DNA of 64,000 nt from Microbacteriaceae bacterium (lineage in GTDB: Bacteria; Actinomycetota; Actinomycetes; Actinomycetales; Microbacteriaceae), in the NCBI GenBank assembly GCA_019638805.1, contig JAHBTA010000009.1:1-64000 (forward strand), in the 5' to 3' direction. The position numbers and the translations under genes were made by a program. This document shows positions 25,515 to 34,832 of this stretch, one piece after another (the stretch's first letter is position 1; each line of letters opens with the position of its first letter). Under the pieces are notes generated by a model. It ran no database searches. It was not told the origin of the DNA and saw nothing but the letters and a program-made list of their open reading frames with translations.

Positions 25515-26363
25515 TCATGATGCACCCGCCCGCAGGACGGTGGTGGACTCGGTGCCGCGGATCCAGACGATGCCGCGGTCGTCCAGGAGCACGATCGCGC
25601 CGTCGGCGGTCACGCCGAGCGCCTGGACGGTGCCGGTGGTGGTGCCCAGGCGCGTCCACGAGCCGTCGATCAGGCGCCACAGGCTGCCCTCGGTGTCGAC
25701 GCCGGCCACCCCGCCACCCGGATCGGCCTCCAGCAGATACAGCAGCGGGGCATCCGGGACGGCGGTGAAGGTGGCGCCGGCGTCTCGGCTTTCCTGCACG
25801 CCCTGCTGCGTCGCCGCGTAGAGGGTGCCGTCGGCGGCGACGGCGAGGTCGGCGGCGGGCAGCTCGGCCCCGTCGATCCAGGTGGCGCCGCCGTCGGGGC
25901 TCGTGCGCACGGTGCTCGAGCTGGACCCGATCCCGTAGATCGCCCCGGCGCTGCCGGCGGTCAGAACGTGGAAGTCCTCCTGCCCGGTGAAGGCGACCGG
26001 CTCCCACGACTGCCCCGCGTCGGTACTGCGCAGCACGCCCAGGTTGGGCGCGCCGAGCTCCGCCGGCGTGGTGGGGCCGGGGTGGCCGGAGGCGTAGAAG
26101 ACGTCGCCGGCGCGGGTCAGGCCCATCGCGTCGAAGTCATGGCCACCGACCGGCCCGGTCGCGGCGCCGTCCTCGGTCAGCGTGTAGAGGCCGGTGTGGG
26201 TGCCCAGCAGCACCGTGCCGTCACCGGCGTCGACGATGCCATGCACATGTCCGAGGTCCTCCAGCCTCGGCGTCGCGGACGTCTGGGGCGTCGGGCTCGT
26301 GCAGCCAGCGACCAGCAGCGCCACCGCAGCAGCGAGCGTCGTGATCGTGAGACGACGGTTCAT
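25515..26363 (-). CDS. Lipoprotein with BNR-type beta-propeller repeats (F510_1955-like)
   Basis: A 282-residue protein with a lipoprotein signal peptide (LLVAGC, cysteine near residue 21). It then shows repeated strands with SxDxGxxW-type Asp boxes ([34 protein letters not shown]), indicating a beta-propeller fold. Similar lipoproteins are annotated as F510_1955-family glycosyl hydrolases and are frequent in actinobacterial copper islands. A catalytic role is not evident. It is preceded by a 32-residue membrane peptide whose stop overlaps this start (ATGA). Confidence 0.8.
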   Translation of the reverse strand: MNRRLTITTLAAAVALLVAGCTSPTPQTSATPRLEDLGHVHGIVDAGDGTVLLGTHTGLYTLTEDGAATGPVGGHDFDAMGLTRAGDVFYASGHPGPTTPAELGAPNLGVLRSTDAGQSWEPVAFTGQEDFHVLTAGSAGAIYGIGSSSSTVRTSPDGGATWIDGAELPAADLAVAADGTLYAATQQGVQESRDAGATFTAVPDAPLLYLLEADPGGGVAGVDTEGSLWRLIDGSWTRLGTTTGTVQALGVTADGAIVLLDDRGIVWIRGTESTTVLRAGAS

Positions 26364-26458
26364 GCGATCGCCTGGATGACGAGGATGGTCCCCGCAGACA
26401 AGATGACCAGGGCGAGGAAGATGGCCGTGAAGCAGGCGGCCAGGGTCCGGGAAGTCAT
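26360..26458 (-). CDS. 32-residue single-TM peptide
   Basis: A tiny gene with a good ribosome binding site (GAAAGG) and ATG. Its product is one hydrophobic helix (AIFLALVILSAGTILVI) after a short N-terminus. Its stop overlaps the start of the downstream lipoprotein gene as ATGA. A peptide of exactly the same length and similar pattern is encoded at 35562-35660, also coupled to an exported-protein gene. The function is unknown; it may aid membrane insertion or serve translational coupling. Confidence 0.6.
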   Translation of the reverse strand: MTSRTLAACFTAIFLALVILSAGTILVIQAIA

Positions 26459-26561
26459 GACGGGCCTTTCGACAATCCGACGCGTCCCGCGACGGCGGGC
26501 ACGCGGTCGGGTCTCGGGCGGAGCGAGTCGGGGTAGTGACCGCTCCGCCCGAGGGTCTGGG

Positions 26562-27188
26562 TCAGAGGGTGGCGAGGATGTCCTGCATCGTGGTGATCTC
26601 GGCGGTCTGCCCGTCGATGATCTGCTGCGCCAGGGTGGCGACATCCGGGTTCTGTCCGTTGTCGAGCACCGTCTGCGCCATCGTGACCGCGCCCTGGTGG
26701 TGGGTGATCATGCCCTCCAGGAACAGTCGGGTCGCCTCGACGCCGGTGGCGGCATCCAGGGCGGCCATGTCCTCCTCGGACATCATCCCGTCGCCGTGGT
26801 CCATGCCTTCCATCCCGCCCATGCCGGACATGGAGTCGTCGTAGGGGATGCCCCAGTCCTCCAGCCAGCCCTTCATGGTCTGGATCTCGGGGTCCTGGGC
26901 GGCCTTGATCTGCTGCGCGAGGTCGACAACCCGCTGGTCGATGCCGTCCTTGGCGAGGATCTGGTCGGCCATCTGGATGGCCTGCTCGTGATGCGGGATC
27001 ATCATCGTCACGAACATCACGTCCGCGGAGTTGAACGAGGCGTCGGCGGTGGCCGAGGGAGTGCTGCTGGTCATGCCGCCGGAGCCGTGATCCATGCCGG
27101 GCATGGAGCCGCCGGTCGGGGCGCAGCCGGCGAGCACGAGCGCGGCGGTGAGCGCGCCGGTGGTCAGCGCGAGAGTGCGGAAACGCAT
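26562..27188 (-). CDS. DUF305 lipoprotein, copper-associated
   Basis: A 208-residue lipoprotein (lipobox LVLAGC). It has a Met/His-rich N-terminus followed by two DUF305 half-domains, each starting with a metal-ligand motif: FVTMMIPHHEQAI and LEGMITHHQGAV. A Met-Gly-rich linker (SMSGMGGMEGMDHGDGMM) lies between them. DUF305 proteins accompany copper resistance genes and are thought to bind copper outside the cell. It is encoded on the minus strand in the copper operon. Confidence 0.9.
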   Translation of the reverse strand: MRFRTLALTTGALTAALVLAGCAPTGGSMPGMDHGSGGMTSSTPSATADASFNSADVMFVTMMIPHHEQAIQMADQILAKDGIDQRVVDLAQQIKAAQDPEIQTMKGWLEDWGIPYDDSMSGMGGMEGMDHGDGMMSEEDMAALDAATGVEATRLFLEGMITHHQGAVTMAQTVLDNGQNPDVATLAQQIIDGQTAEITTMQDILATL

Positions 27189-27297
27189 GGTGGGTGTCCT
27201 TGTCTATCAGTCGATGGGGTGAGGTGATTCCTGCTGCCGCGAGTGGGCAGGCCGAAGCATCCTGCCGGCACGACGATCGCGCCGGACAGGCCGGGAA

Positions 27298-27792
27298 TCA
27301 GGTTCGACTGATCGACAGGACGAGGAGTGAGGGTGGTCGCGGATGCGGCAGCGCCGCCAGCACGGTGCGCCCGTGCAGGCGCAGCAGCGCCAGCGCGGCG
27401 CCGAGCCGCGCCAGGAGCACTGGGGCGAGCAGCACGATGGCGGCGGCCAGCAACGCGAGCACGCACACCATCATCAGCATCGAATGATCTGGCACCCCGC
27501 CGGAGGCCCCGCAATCCCCTGAGCAATGGTCGGCGGCGGCGCCAGTCCCCATCACGGCCGCACCATCGAGGGCGCCCGCCGGGTGAGTGATGGACCCCAT
27601 GTCGGAGCCGGGGGCATAGGAAGCCCCGACACCCTCGCTGGCAGGTACGCCAGCGGCCTCGTGCCCGAAGGTGAGCGTGCCGGTGAGGGTATGCATCGCC
27701 AGAAGGCCGGCGATCAGCAGGAGCGCGGTAGCGAACGTCATCAGCAGTCGCCGCAGTCCCGATGGGGACTGCACAACGCGCATGCGGTTCAC
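27298..27792 (-). CDS. DUF6153-like membrane protein, copy 1
   Basis: A 164-residue protein with an N-terminal hydrophobic segment (about 15-40). A His/Cys-containing outer loop (DHCSGDCGASGG) and a second hydrophobic segment (about 105-130) follow. The C-terminus is basic and ends LSISRT. This is the pattern of DUF6153 proteins found near copper genes in Actinobacteria. A paralogue with the same last six residues lies at 34833-35276. The loop's His and Cys residues may bind Cu. The role is unproven. Confidence 0.7.
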   Translation of the reverse strand: MNRMRVVQSPSGLRRLLMTFATALLLIAGLLAMHTLTGTLTFGHEAAGVPASEGVGASYAPGSDMGSITHPAGALDGAAVMGTGAAADHCSGDCGASGGVPDHSMLMMVCVLALLAAAIVLLAPVLLARLGAALALLRLHGRTVLAALPHPRPPSLLVLSISRT

Positions 27793-27876
27793 GGCCGAAC
27801 TCCTTCCCGCTCCCAGACTACCGCGGCGCGCTCCGAGCGCACTGGCGCGGCCCGGCCGCCAGACTGCGCGCCAGCA

Positions 27877-28494
27877 CTACCGGTCCGCGTCTCGGCGGGA
27901 GGCGCCGGTCGCAGCCCGGTGGGCTTTCTCCCGCAGTGCCAGCAGGGCGAGGGTGTCGTCCTTGATCTGAGTGCGGCCGAGGATCCCCCAGTGCGCGCTG
28001 AGGTGGTCTTCGAGGTAGCGCAGCACCCGGGCGAACGGGACGGTGTGCCACGGCGCCTCCGCCCCGGGCGGGGAGGTGGGGTTGCCGAACACGACCGTGC
28101 GGATGGTGTGCCCCTCCGGCGCCACTGTCCGTCCCGTCTTCAGCAGTTCGGCGACCAGCCGGGCGGCATCCTCGGGTGCGCAGCACCCGAACCGGGTGAA
28201 CGCGGCTTCCAGCACGGCCGGGTCACGCATCGCCGGATTCGGGTGCGGGCGGCCTTCCTTGACCTCGCCGACGATCATGTCCGCCCCGCCCCCGGCGCCC
28301 AGGGCCGGGTCCAGCGGTGCGTCGGCTGTCCCGGACGCTCCCGGGGCGCGGTGCAGCCGTACGGCGAGGATGTCCAGGTCGGTGATGGTGCGCGGCCCCG
28401 CGGGCCCGGTGGCATCCAGCACCGGGTACTCGGCGACGGTGAAGTAGCCGTTGACCCGCAGGTAGGCCTGCACCAGCGCGACCGCCGTGTCCAC
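27877..28494 (-). CDS. Conserved hypothetical protein with nuclease-like core
   Basis: A 205-residue protein without signal peptide or membrane segment. An ITDLDILAVRL strand followed later by DMIVGEVKEGR is reminiscent of the D...ExK core of PD-(D/E)XK-type folds, but no catalytic set can be assigned with confidence. It lies within the copper island, possibly as first gene of the operon leading to the multicopper oxidase. A function in copper handling is not obvious. Confidence 0.5.
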   Translation of the reverse strand: MDTAVALVQAYLRVNGYFTVAEYPVLDATGPAGPRTITDLDILAVRLHRAPGASGTADAPLDPALGAGGGADMIVGEVKEGRPHPNPAMRDPAVLEAAFTRFGCCAPEDAARLVAELLKTGRTVAPEGHTIRTVVFGNPTSPPGAEAPWHTVPFARVLRYLEDHLSAHWGILGRTQIKDDTLALLALREKAHRAATGASRRDADR

Positions 28495-28523
28495 CCGCTA
28501 TCTCCGACCGGTTGTCTGGCCGG

Positions 28524-28802
28524 TCAGGCGGCGTTTGTGTAGCGGGAGGGGTCGGCGTCGAACAGCGGCCCGCACTCGGGGCAGCAGAACCAGTACCGGG
28601 TGCCCTGGTAGTCGCGGAACAAGCCGCGCTGCTCGGCCCAGGCCGGGTCGACCTGGTTGCCGGGCATCACCGGACAGGTCACCAGGTTCGTCGCACCGGC
28701 CGGCGGCTCATGGTGGTGGTGCTCGTGAGCGCCGCGGTCATGCGAGCCGTGGTCGTGGTGATCGTGCGACCCGTGCTCGTGGTCGGTGTGGTTGTGGGTC
28801 AT
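28524..28802 (-). CDS. YHS-domain protein with His-rich N-terminus
   Basis: A 92-residue protein. The first 40 residues are nearly all His, Asp, Gly and Glu. A YHS domain follows, with TCPVMPGNQV and YWFCCPECGPLFDADPSRY, which binds metal through its cysteines. YHS proteins often accompany CopA and deliver or sense copper. The start at 28802 has AGAAGGAG upstream, better than an ATG 10 codons earlier. It follows the CopA gene by 26 bases. Confidence 0.85.
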   Translation of the reverse strand: MTHNHTDHEHGSHDHHDHGSHDRGAHEHHHHEPPAGATNLVTCPVMPGNQVDPAWAEQRGLFRDYQGTRYWFCCPECGPLFDADPSRYTNAA

Positions 28803-28828
28803 GGTGTGCTCCTTCTGATGCGGGCGGT

Positions 28829-31117
28829 TCATACGCGAACCGGGGCGGATTCCCGGGCCACCGGCGCGGCGGCGGGTGTCGGGGTGGGCAGGGGGCGGAA
28901 GCGGCGCAGGCGGAGGCTGTTGGTGACGACGAACACGCTGCTGAATGCCATCGCCGCTCCGGCGAGGATGGGGTTCAGCAGGGCGAGCATCGCGACCGGG
29001 AGGGCGGCGACGTTGTATGCGAACGCCCAGAACAGGTTCCCCTTGATCGTGCCCAGGGTGCGGCGGGCGAGCCGGATCGCATCCGGGACCAGCACGAGGT
29101 CGCCGGAGACGATGGTCAGGTCGGCCGCGGTGATGGCCGCGTCGGTGCCGGTGCCCATCGCAATGCCGAGATCGGCGGCGGCGAGGGCTGCGGCGTCGTT
29201 GACGCCGTCGCCGACCATCGCGACCACCCGGCCCGCGGCCTGCAGGTCGCGGATGGTGTCGAGCTTGCCCTGCGGGGTGACCCCGGCGCGGACGTCTTCG
29301 ATCCCGGCCTGGTCGGCGATCGCGCCCGCGGCGCCGGGGTTGTCGCCGGTGAGCAGGATCGGGGTCAACCCGAGCTGCCGGAGCCGGGCGACCGCCTCAC
29401 GGCTGGTGGGTTTGATGGTGTCGGCGACGCTGATCGCCCCGCGCACCTGCCCGTCCCACGCCACCACCGTCACCGTCGCCCCCGCCGCCTCGTCCGCCGT
29501 GATGGTCGCGGCGAGGCCGGCAGGGATGGGGAGGGACCACTGGCTGGTGATCCAGGAGGCGCGGCCGGCGGCGACCAGGCGGCCGTCGACGAGGCCCTGC
29601 ACGCCCTGCCCGGCCACCGCGGCGAACGACTCCACTGCCGCGAGTGGGCCGGGGGCGGCAGTGGTGATGGCGCGGCCGATGGGGTGTTCGGAGCCGTGCT
29701 CGAGCGCCGCGGCGACCTGCACCAGTTCCGCCTCGTCGGTGCCGGGAGTCGGATGCGCAGCGGTGACGGTCATGGTGCCGGCGGTGATAGTGCCGGTCTT
29801 GTCCAGGACCACGGTGTCGATGCGTCGGGTCTGCTCGAGCACCTGGGGTCCGCGGATGAGGATGCCCAGCTGCGCGCCCCGCCCGGTGCCGACCAGCAGC
29901 GCGGTCGGGGTCGCCAGGCCCAGCGCGCACGGGCACGCGATGATCAGCGTCGTCACCGCGGCGGTGAACGCGACCTCCGGGGAAGCGCCGACCAGCAGCC
30001 ACACCGTGAACGCGACGATGGCGAGGGCGATGACGATGGGCACGAAGATCGCGGAGACCCGGTCGGCGAGGCGCTGCACCTGCGCCTTCCCGGTTTGCGC
30101 CTCCTCCACCAAGCGGGCCATCCGCGCCAGCTCCGTGTCGGCGCCGACCCGGGTGAGCTCCACCAGCAGCCGGCCGCCGGTGTTCACCGTCGCGCCGACC
30201 ACTCGCGCGCCGGGGGCGACTTCGACGGGGACGGACTCGCCGGTCAGCATCGACTCGTCCACCGCGGAGACCCCCTCGGTGACGACACCGTCGGCGGGGA
30301 TCTTCTCCCCGGGTCGCACCACCACGATGTCGCCGGGGATCAGCTGGGCGACGGGGATGCGCTGCTCGCTACCTGTGCGGAGGACGACGGCGTCTTTCGC
30401 GCCGAGCTCCAGCAGGGCGCGGAGGGCTTCCCCGGATTGCCGCTTGGCGCGGGTCTCCAGGTAGCGGCCGAGGAGGATGAACACCGTCACCAGGGCGGCG
30501 ACCTCCAGATACACCTCGTGACCGCCGGACTGCGGGGTGCCGACGAAGGTGACGCTCATCCGCATGCCCGGCATCCCGGCGCCGCCGAAGAACAGCGCGT
30601 ACAGGGACCAGCCGAACGCGGCCAGCACGCCGAGGCTGATCAGGGTGTCCATCGTCGCCGCACCGTGGCGGGCGTTGACCGCCGCGGCACGGTGGAACGG
30701 CCACGCCCCCCACACCACCACCGGGCCCGCCAGGGTCAGGGTCAGCCACTGCCAGTAGGTGAACTGCAGCACCGGGATCATCGACAACACCGCCACCGGC
30801 ACCGCCAGGACTGCCGAGACGATCAGCCGCTGCCGCCACGACATTAACTCCGCATCCCGCGGCACCGTGGCCTGTGCGTCGGGGGCTTCGGTGACGGGTG
30901 GGGCGGGGACGGAGGCTCCGTACCCGGCCTGCTCGACCGCCGCGATCAGCTCCTCCACCGGCACCGGGGGCTCGGCGTGCACGCGGGCCTTCTCCGTGGC
31001 GAAGTTGACCGTCGCCGCCACCCCGGGCAGCTTGTTCAGCTTCCGTTCCACCCGCGTCGCGCACGACGCGCAGGTCATCCCGGTGATGTCGAGATCGACA
31101 TCCGTGGTCGTGGTCAT
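28829..31117 (-). CDS. copA: Copper-exporting P1B-1 ATPase
   Basis: A 762-residue ATPase that exports Cu(I). An HMA domain with GMTCASC (Cys 16 and 19) is followed by eight membrane helices, TGES, the membrane metal site [21 protein letters not shown] and GDGVND. All are canonical for CopA. It is co-transcribed with the CopZ-like chaperone (ATGA overlap) and followed by the YHS protein. CsoR is encoded just upstream, and a CsoR box lies beyond it. Confidence 0.95.
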   Translation of the reverse strand: MTTTTDVDLDITGMTCASCATRVERKLNKLPGVAATVNFATEKARVHAEPPVPVEELIAAVEQAGYGASVPAPPVTEAPDAQATVPRDAELMSWRQRLIVSAVLAVPVAVLSMIPVLQFTYWQWLTLTLAGPVVVWGAWPFHRAAAVNARHGAATMDTLISLGVLAAFGWSLYALFFGGAGMPGMRMSVTFVGTPQSGGHEVYLEVAALVTVFILLGRYLETRAKRQSGEALRALLELGAKDAVVLRTGSEQRIPVAQLIPGDIVVVRPGEKIPADGVVTEGVSAVDESMLTGESVPVEVAPGARVVGATVNTGGRLLVELTRVGADTELARMARLVEEAQTGKAQVQRLADRVSAIFVPIVIALAIVAFTVWLLVGASPEVAFTAAVTTLIIACPCALGLATPTALLVGTGRGAQLGILIRGPQVLEQTRRIDTVVLDKTGTITAGTMTVTAAHPTPGTDEAELVQVAAALEHGSEHPIGRAITTAAPGPLAAVESFAAVAGQGVQGLVDGRLVAAGRASWITSQWSLPIPAGLAATITADEAAGATVTVVAWDGQVRGAISVADTIKPTSREAVARLRQLGLTPILLTGDNPGAAGAIADQAGIEDVRAGVTPQGKLDTIRDLQAAGRVVAMVGDGVNDAAALAAADLGIAMGTGTDAAITAADLTIVSGDLVLVPDAIRLARRTLGTIKGNLFWAFAYNVAALPVAMLALLNPILAGAAMAFSSVFVVTNSLRLRRFRPLPTPTPAAAPVARESAPVRV

Positions 31118-31473
31118 GATGCTGAGGCGAGGCTGTAGCCGGCCTCCTCCACCGCCGCCCGCACCCGCTCCGCATCCACCGGCGCGGCACTGGACACCGT
31201 CACCGTGGACACGCCGCCGGCGTGCAGGTCGACGGCGACGTGTGAGACACCGTCGATCGCGGAGACCTCCTCGGTGACGCTGCGCACGCAGTGCGAGCAG
31301 GTCATCCCCTCCACCAGGAACTGCGCCGACACGGTCTCGCCCACCGCCGTCTGCTGCGCCGATGCGCCTGTGTCGGTGGCTGCCGTGCTGTGGGGGGTGG
31401 GGCTGCAACAGGCGCACCCCCCACCGGTGCTCGTCGCCTGCAGTCCGAGGTCCTGGAAACCCTGTCCGGTCAT
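31114..31473 (-). CDS. CopZ-like HMA copper chaperone with Cys-rich N-terminus
   Basis: A 119-residue protein. Residues 50-119 form an HMA domain with GMTCSHC (Cys 59 and 62) and a VEEAGY end. The N-terminal 45 residues carry an extra GGGCACC cluster (Cys 20, 22, 23), unusual for CopZ, which may add a copper site. It would hand Cu(I) to the CopA encoded downstream; the genes overlap by 4 bases. It follows csoR by about 50 bases. Confidence 0.9.
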   Translation of the reverse strand: MTGQGFQDLGLQATSTGGGCACCSPTPHSTAATDTGASAQQTAVGETVSAQFLVEGMTCSHCVRSVTEEVSAIDGVSHVAVDLHAGGVSTVTVSSAAPVDAERVRAAVEEAGYSLASAS

Positions 31474-31522
31474 GATCTGCTCCCTTCAAGAGCCTTGCGT
31501 GAATGTGAGTGGGGGAGATGTC

Positions 31523-31807
31523 TTAGGAGCGCACGAGCCGGGCGATCGCGGCGTTGGCCTCACGGAGCTTCTCCTCCGCGACCGGTCCGCCCTCCGCGGT
31601 CGCCTGCGCCACGCAGTGCCCGAGATGGTCTTCCAGCAGTGTCAGCGCGACCGACTCCAGCGCCTTGGTCACCGCCGACACCTGGGTGAGGATGTCGATG
31701 CAGTACACGTCCTCATCGACCATCCGCGCGATCCCGCGCACCTGTCCTTCCGCGCGCCGAAGCCGCGCCAGCAGCGCCTGCTTGTCGTCGACATATCCGT
31801 GTGCCAT
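31523..31807 (-). CDS. csoR: CsoR-type copper-responsive repressor
   Basis: A 94-residue all-helical protein with the family's Cys-His-Cys copper site: Cys 36 (VYCIDIL), His 61 and Cys 65 (DHLGHC). The opening has RRAEGQVRGIARMV. CsoR binds its operator without copper and releases it on Cu(I) binding. A perfect TATACCC-GCTGG-GGGTATA operator lies 25 bases upstream of its start. It heads the copZ-copA-YHS operon, so control is autogenous. Confidence 0.95.
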   Translation of the reverse strand: MAHGYVDDKQALLARLRRAEGQVRGIARMVDEDVYCIDILTQVSAVTKALESVALTLLEDHLGHCVAQATAEGGPVAEEKLREANAAIARLVRS

Positions 31808-31831
31808 TCCGACCACCTCCGATCCCGATGC

Positions 31832-31850
31832 TATACCCGCTGGGGGTATA
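31832..31850. promoter_or_regulatory. CsoR operator 1
   Basis: TATACCCGCTGGGGGTATA: a perfect 7-bp inverted repeat with a 5-base spacer. It matches the known CsoR box shape and lies between csoR (minus) and the NTPase gene (plus), so it could control both. Confidence 0.85.
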
Positions 31851-31900
31851 AGGTGCTTTCGCGGTCGGATATTCCCGACCGCACAGACAGGAGGGCGAAC

Positions 31901-32422
31901 GTGACCAACTGGTACGTGATCACGGGTGGGCCGAGCTCCGGGAAGACCACCACCGTGAATCTGTTGCGCGACCGCGGCTACACGACGACGATCGAGCACG
32001 CCCGCCACTACCTCGACCTGCAGCGCATCGCCGGTCGCACCGTCGAGGAGGTCCGCGCCAAGCAGCGCGAGTTCCAGCGCGGCGTGCTGGACATGCAGCT
32101 CGCCGAGGAAGCCGCCCTCGATCCCGCCACGACGGTGTTTCTGGACCGGGCCATCCCAGACTCGCTGGCCTACTACCGCTTCCTGCAGCTCGAACCCGAC
32201 CCGATCCTTGTGGCCGCGCTCGAGCAGGTGGACTACCGCACGACGTTCATCCTGGACCTGCTGCCGCTGGCGCCGGACTACGCCCGCACCGAGGACACCG
32301 CCGCCCAGCAGCGGATCCATCACCTGCTCACCGAGGTATACGCGGCGCTGCCGTTCCCGATCGTGCACGTCCCAGTGCTCGGGGCGCAGGAGCGGGTCGA
32401 CTTCATCCTCGACCGGCTCTAG
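31901..32422 (+). CDS. Small P-loop NTPase/kinase-like protein (AAA_28 type)
   Basis: A 173-residue protein. Walker A is GGPSSGKTTT (9-18), followed by YTTTIEHARHYLDLQ. The central VFLDRAIPDSLAYYRFL has the D-R-x-x-P-D pattern of nucleoside/nucleotide-kinase-like AAA_28 proteins. The GTG start has AGGAGGG upstream. It is divergent from csoR across the CsoR operator. The substrate is unknown; a nucleotide or cofactor kinase is possible. Confidence 0.75.
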   Translation: MTNWYVITGGPSSGKTTTVNLLRDRGYTTTIEHARHYLDLQRIAGRTVEEVRAKQREFQRGVLDMQLAEEAALDPATTVFLDRAIPDSLAYYRFLQLEPDPILVAALEQVDYRTTFILDLLPLAPDYARTEDTAAQQRIHHLLTEVYAALPFPIVHVPVLGAQERVDFILDRL

Positions 32423-32481
32423 CGCCGGTCGCCGCTCCCGGGCACCTACTGCCCGGGTGTGGAAGGCAGGACTCCTCATAA

Positions 32482-32500
32482 CATACCCCCCTAGCGTATG
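32482..32500. promoter_or_regulatory. CsoR-like operator 2
   Basis: CATACCCCCCTAGCGTATG: CATAC and GTATG arms around a C-rich centre, in the ATACCCC...GTAT form of CsoR boxes. It lies about 80 bases before the Cys-rich copper-storage gene. Confidence 0.65.
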
Positions 32501-32582
32501 CAAGCCGGTCGCCGACCGCTGCCGCCCGGCCTACGGTTCTTCGCAACCGACCCGATACGGGCCGACGAGAAGGAGGACTGAG

Positions 32583-32987
32583 ATGACCATCGCAGATCAG
32601 ATGCTCCGGACCCACCCGAAGGATCTGGGAGACCTCGATCAGGCGGCACTACTGGCCTGCATTCAGGCCTGCGTCGACTGCGCCCAGGCGTGCAGCGCGT
32701 GCGCCGACGCCTGTTTGAGCGAGGACATGATCGCCGACCTCACCAAGTGTGTGAGGACCAACCTCGACTGCGCGGACCTATGCGAGACAACCGGTCGCAT
32801 CCTGTCGCGGCGCACCGGCTACGACGCGAACGTCACGCGAGCCACCCTGGAAGCCTGCCGCACCGCGTGCGCGGCCTGCGCCGACGAATGCGAACAGCAC
32901 GCCGGCATGCACGAGCACTGCCGGGTGTGCGCGGAAGCCTGCCGGACGTGCGAGCAGGCCTGCGAGAAGCTGCTCGGCCTGCTGTGA
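32583..32987 (+). CDS. Four-helix-bundle copper-binding protein (Csp/DUF326-like)
   Basis: A 134-residue cytosolic protein with 18 cysteines in helical CxxxC spacing (ACIQACVDCAQACSACADAC near the start; a second set near the end). In this family the cysteines line the core of a four-helix bundle and store many Cu(I) ions. There is no signal peptide, so it is the cytosolic type. It is preceded by a CsoR-like box and overlaps the DUF305 membrane protein downstream (GTGA). Confidence 0.92.
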   Translation: MTIADQMLRTHPKDLGDLDQAALLACIQACVDCAQACSACADACLSEDMIADLTKCVRTNLDCADLCETTGRILSRRTGYDANVTRATLEACRTACAACADECEQHAGMHEHCRVCAEACRTCEQACEKLLGLL

Positions 32988-33475
32988 GCGACCACACCCC
33001 GCACGAACGGGCCTCGCACACCGGCGGTGCGAAGAGCTACCTCCGCCTGCTCATCGCGCTGGCCCTGAGCCTGGTGGTGATGTACTTCTTCACGTTCGCA
33101 CTGATCAACGTCGTCGGCGATCTCTACCTGAACATCAGCAACCTCTACATGGCCCTGATGATGGTGTTCCCGATGGGCATCATCATGATCGCGATCATGT
33201 GGCGCATGTTCCCGAACAAGCCGCTCAACATCGGGCTCATCGTCGCATTCGCCCTGCTCACGGTCGGCGCGTTCTTCATGGGAAGGGCCGCGACGTTCGT
33301 GGGAAATCAGCAGTTCCTGGACTCGATGATCCCCCACCACTCCCGAGCCATCCTGCTCTGCGAACAGTCGAACATCACCGACCCGGAGATCAAAGACCTC
33401 TGCGGCGAGATCGTCGAGTCCCAGCAACAAGAAATCGATCAGATGAAGGACATCCTGCAGCGGCTCGGGAACTAG
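32984..33475 (+). CDS. Membrane-anchored DUF305 protein
   Basis: A 163-residue protein with three hydrophobic segments (about 20-100), then a single DUF305 domain (FLDSMIPHHSRAILLCEQS). Unlike the DUF305 lipoprotein at 26562-27188, this one is anchored by helices. It probably binds copper at the membrane. It is coupled to the copper-storage gene. Its TAG stop sits in CTAG, which also forms the stop of the convergent acetate kinase gene. Confidence 0.85.
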   Translation: MSDHTPHERASHTGGAKSYLRLLIALALSLVVMYFFTFALINVVGDLYLNISNLYMALMMVFPMGIIMIAIMWRMFPNKPLNIGLIVAFALLTVGAFFMGRAATFVGNQQFLDSMIPHHSRAILLCEQSNITDPEIKDLCGEIVESQQQEIDQMKDILQRLGN

Positions 33476-34623
33476 ACCGGCCCTGCTGGATCAGCGTCGG
33501 GCCGAGTCACCGCGGCTAGAGACTGCCGGGCGATCTCGAGCTCCTCGTTTGTGGGCACGACCAGGACGGCGGTCGGGGAGCGGGAGTCGGAGACCGTCCG
33601 CGCCTCCCGCCCCGCCGTCGCGCGGTTGCGCTCGTCGTCGAGGCGAATCCCGAGACGCTCCATGCCGGAGACGGCGGCGGCGCGGGTCGCCGGGGCATTC
33701 TCGCCGACACCGCCGGTGAACACGATCGCGTCGGCGCCGCCGAGCTGGCCGAGATAGGCGCCGAGGTAGTGCCGCAGCCGGTGGTGGTAGACCTCCAGCG
33801 CCGCGGTCGCGGCGGGATCACCGGCGACCGCGGCCGCGTGAATGTCCCGCATGTCCTCGGTGCCGGCCAACGCGCGCAAGCCGCTCTCGCGGGTCAGCAG
33901 CTCCTCGAGCTCGTCCCACCCGAGGCCCGCTCGGCCGAGGGCGATGAGCACTCCGGGATCGACGTCGCCGGCGCGGGTTCCCATGACGAGTCCTGCCAAG
34001 GGCGTCAGGCCCATCGAGGTGTCCACGGACCGCCCGCCGGCGATCGCGCAGGCGGAGGCGCCGTTGCCCAGATGGAAGACGATCAGCCGCAGCTCCGACA
34101 GCGGCCGCCCCAGCAGCTCGGCCGCCCGGGCGGAGACGTACTGGTAGGAGATGCCGTGGAACCCGTACCGGCGGATCCGATGCTGCCGGACGAGCTCCGC
34201 CGGCAGCGCGTAGACGGCGGCTGCCGCCGGCAGAGTGCGGTGGAACGCGGTATCGAACACCGCGACGTTCGGGATGCCGGGGAACACGGCACGGGCGGCA
34301 CGGATGCCCGCGAGATTGACCGGGTTGTGCAGCGGCGCCAAGACGGCGAGCTCGTCGATCTGCTGCTCCACCTCGCCGGTGATCAGCGTCGCGGAGTCGA
34401 ACCGGCTGCCGCCGTGCACCACACGGTGGCCGATGACCGCGACGGGTTCGTCGCGCAGCTTCGCAAGCAGACCCCGGATCACGGCGTCATGCGCCGCCGG
34501 CTCGCCGCGATCCGCGTCGAGCCGTTCCACGAGGCCGCCCCGGATCGACGCGCCCGACTGCCCGTCGACCAGCTGCCACTTGACCGAGGAGGAGCCCGCG
34601 TTCAGCACCAACACGACGGTCAT
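33472..34623 (-). CDS. ackA: Acetate kinase
   Basis: A 383-residue enzyme converting acetyl phosphate and ADP to acetate and ATP. Landmarks are VLVLNAGSSSVKWQ at the N-terminus, HRVVHGG, FDTAFH, GFHGISYQYV, HLGNGAS and FTGGVGENA. The length is normal for the family. Its partner in metabolism, phosphoketolase, is in the same copper island, which suggests an acetyl-phosphate route used under copper stress. It overlaps the DUF305 gene tail-to-tail by 4 bases. Confidence 0.95.
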   Translation of the reverse strand: MTVVLVLNAGSSSVKWQLVDGQSGASIRGGLVERLDADRGEPAAHDAVIRGLLAKLRDEPVAVIGHRVVHGGSRFDSATLITGEVEQQIDELAVLAPLHNPVNLAGIRAARAVFPGIPNVAVFDTAFHRTLPAAAAVYALPAELVRQHRIRRYGFHGISYQYVSARAAELLGRPLSELRLIVFHLGNGASACAIAGGRSVDTSMGLTPLAGLVMGTRAGDVDPGVLIALGRAGLGWDELEELLTRESGLRALAGTEDMRDIHAAAVAGDPAATAALEVYHHRLRHYLGAYLGQLGGADAIVFTGGVGENAPATRAAAVSGMERLGIRLDDERNRATAGREARTVSDSRSPTAVLVVPTNEELEIARQSLAAVTRPDADPAGPV

Positions 34624-34789
34624 CCGCAGCTCCCCAGGTGCCTCATCGTCATCGTCGTCGGATTCTACGGGGGCGCGCACCCCACGCCTTGCGCCCTTCG
34701 ACCAGTCCAGCCTGGCCGCCGCCCCGGCCCCGGATCGCTTGATCGGCTCGAGGCTGTGGCCGCCGCTGGGATTCCGTCGCGTGAGGGCT

Positions 34790-34806
34790 GTACCCGGAGG
34801 GGGTAC
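34790..34806. promoter_or_regulatory. CsoR-like operator 3
   Basis: GTACCCGGAGGGGGTAC: a perfect 6-bp inverted repeat with a 5-base spacer, in the same form as the csoR operator. It lies 27 bases before the second DUF6153-like gene. Confidence 0.7.
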
Positions 34807-34832
34807 TGTTGAGGGTAGAAAGGCGGACAGGA

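Noticed and set aside
25463..25525. Longer N-terminus for phosphoketolase starting at GTG 25525
   Set aside because: It would overlap the preceding gene and adds a His/Arg-rich stretch not typical of the family; ATG 25462 gives the usual N-terminus.
28487..30847. 786-codon plus-strand frame across copA
   Set aside because: Arg/Gly-rich low-complexity product with no domain; copA on the minus strand is unambiguous.
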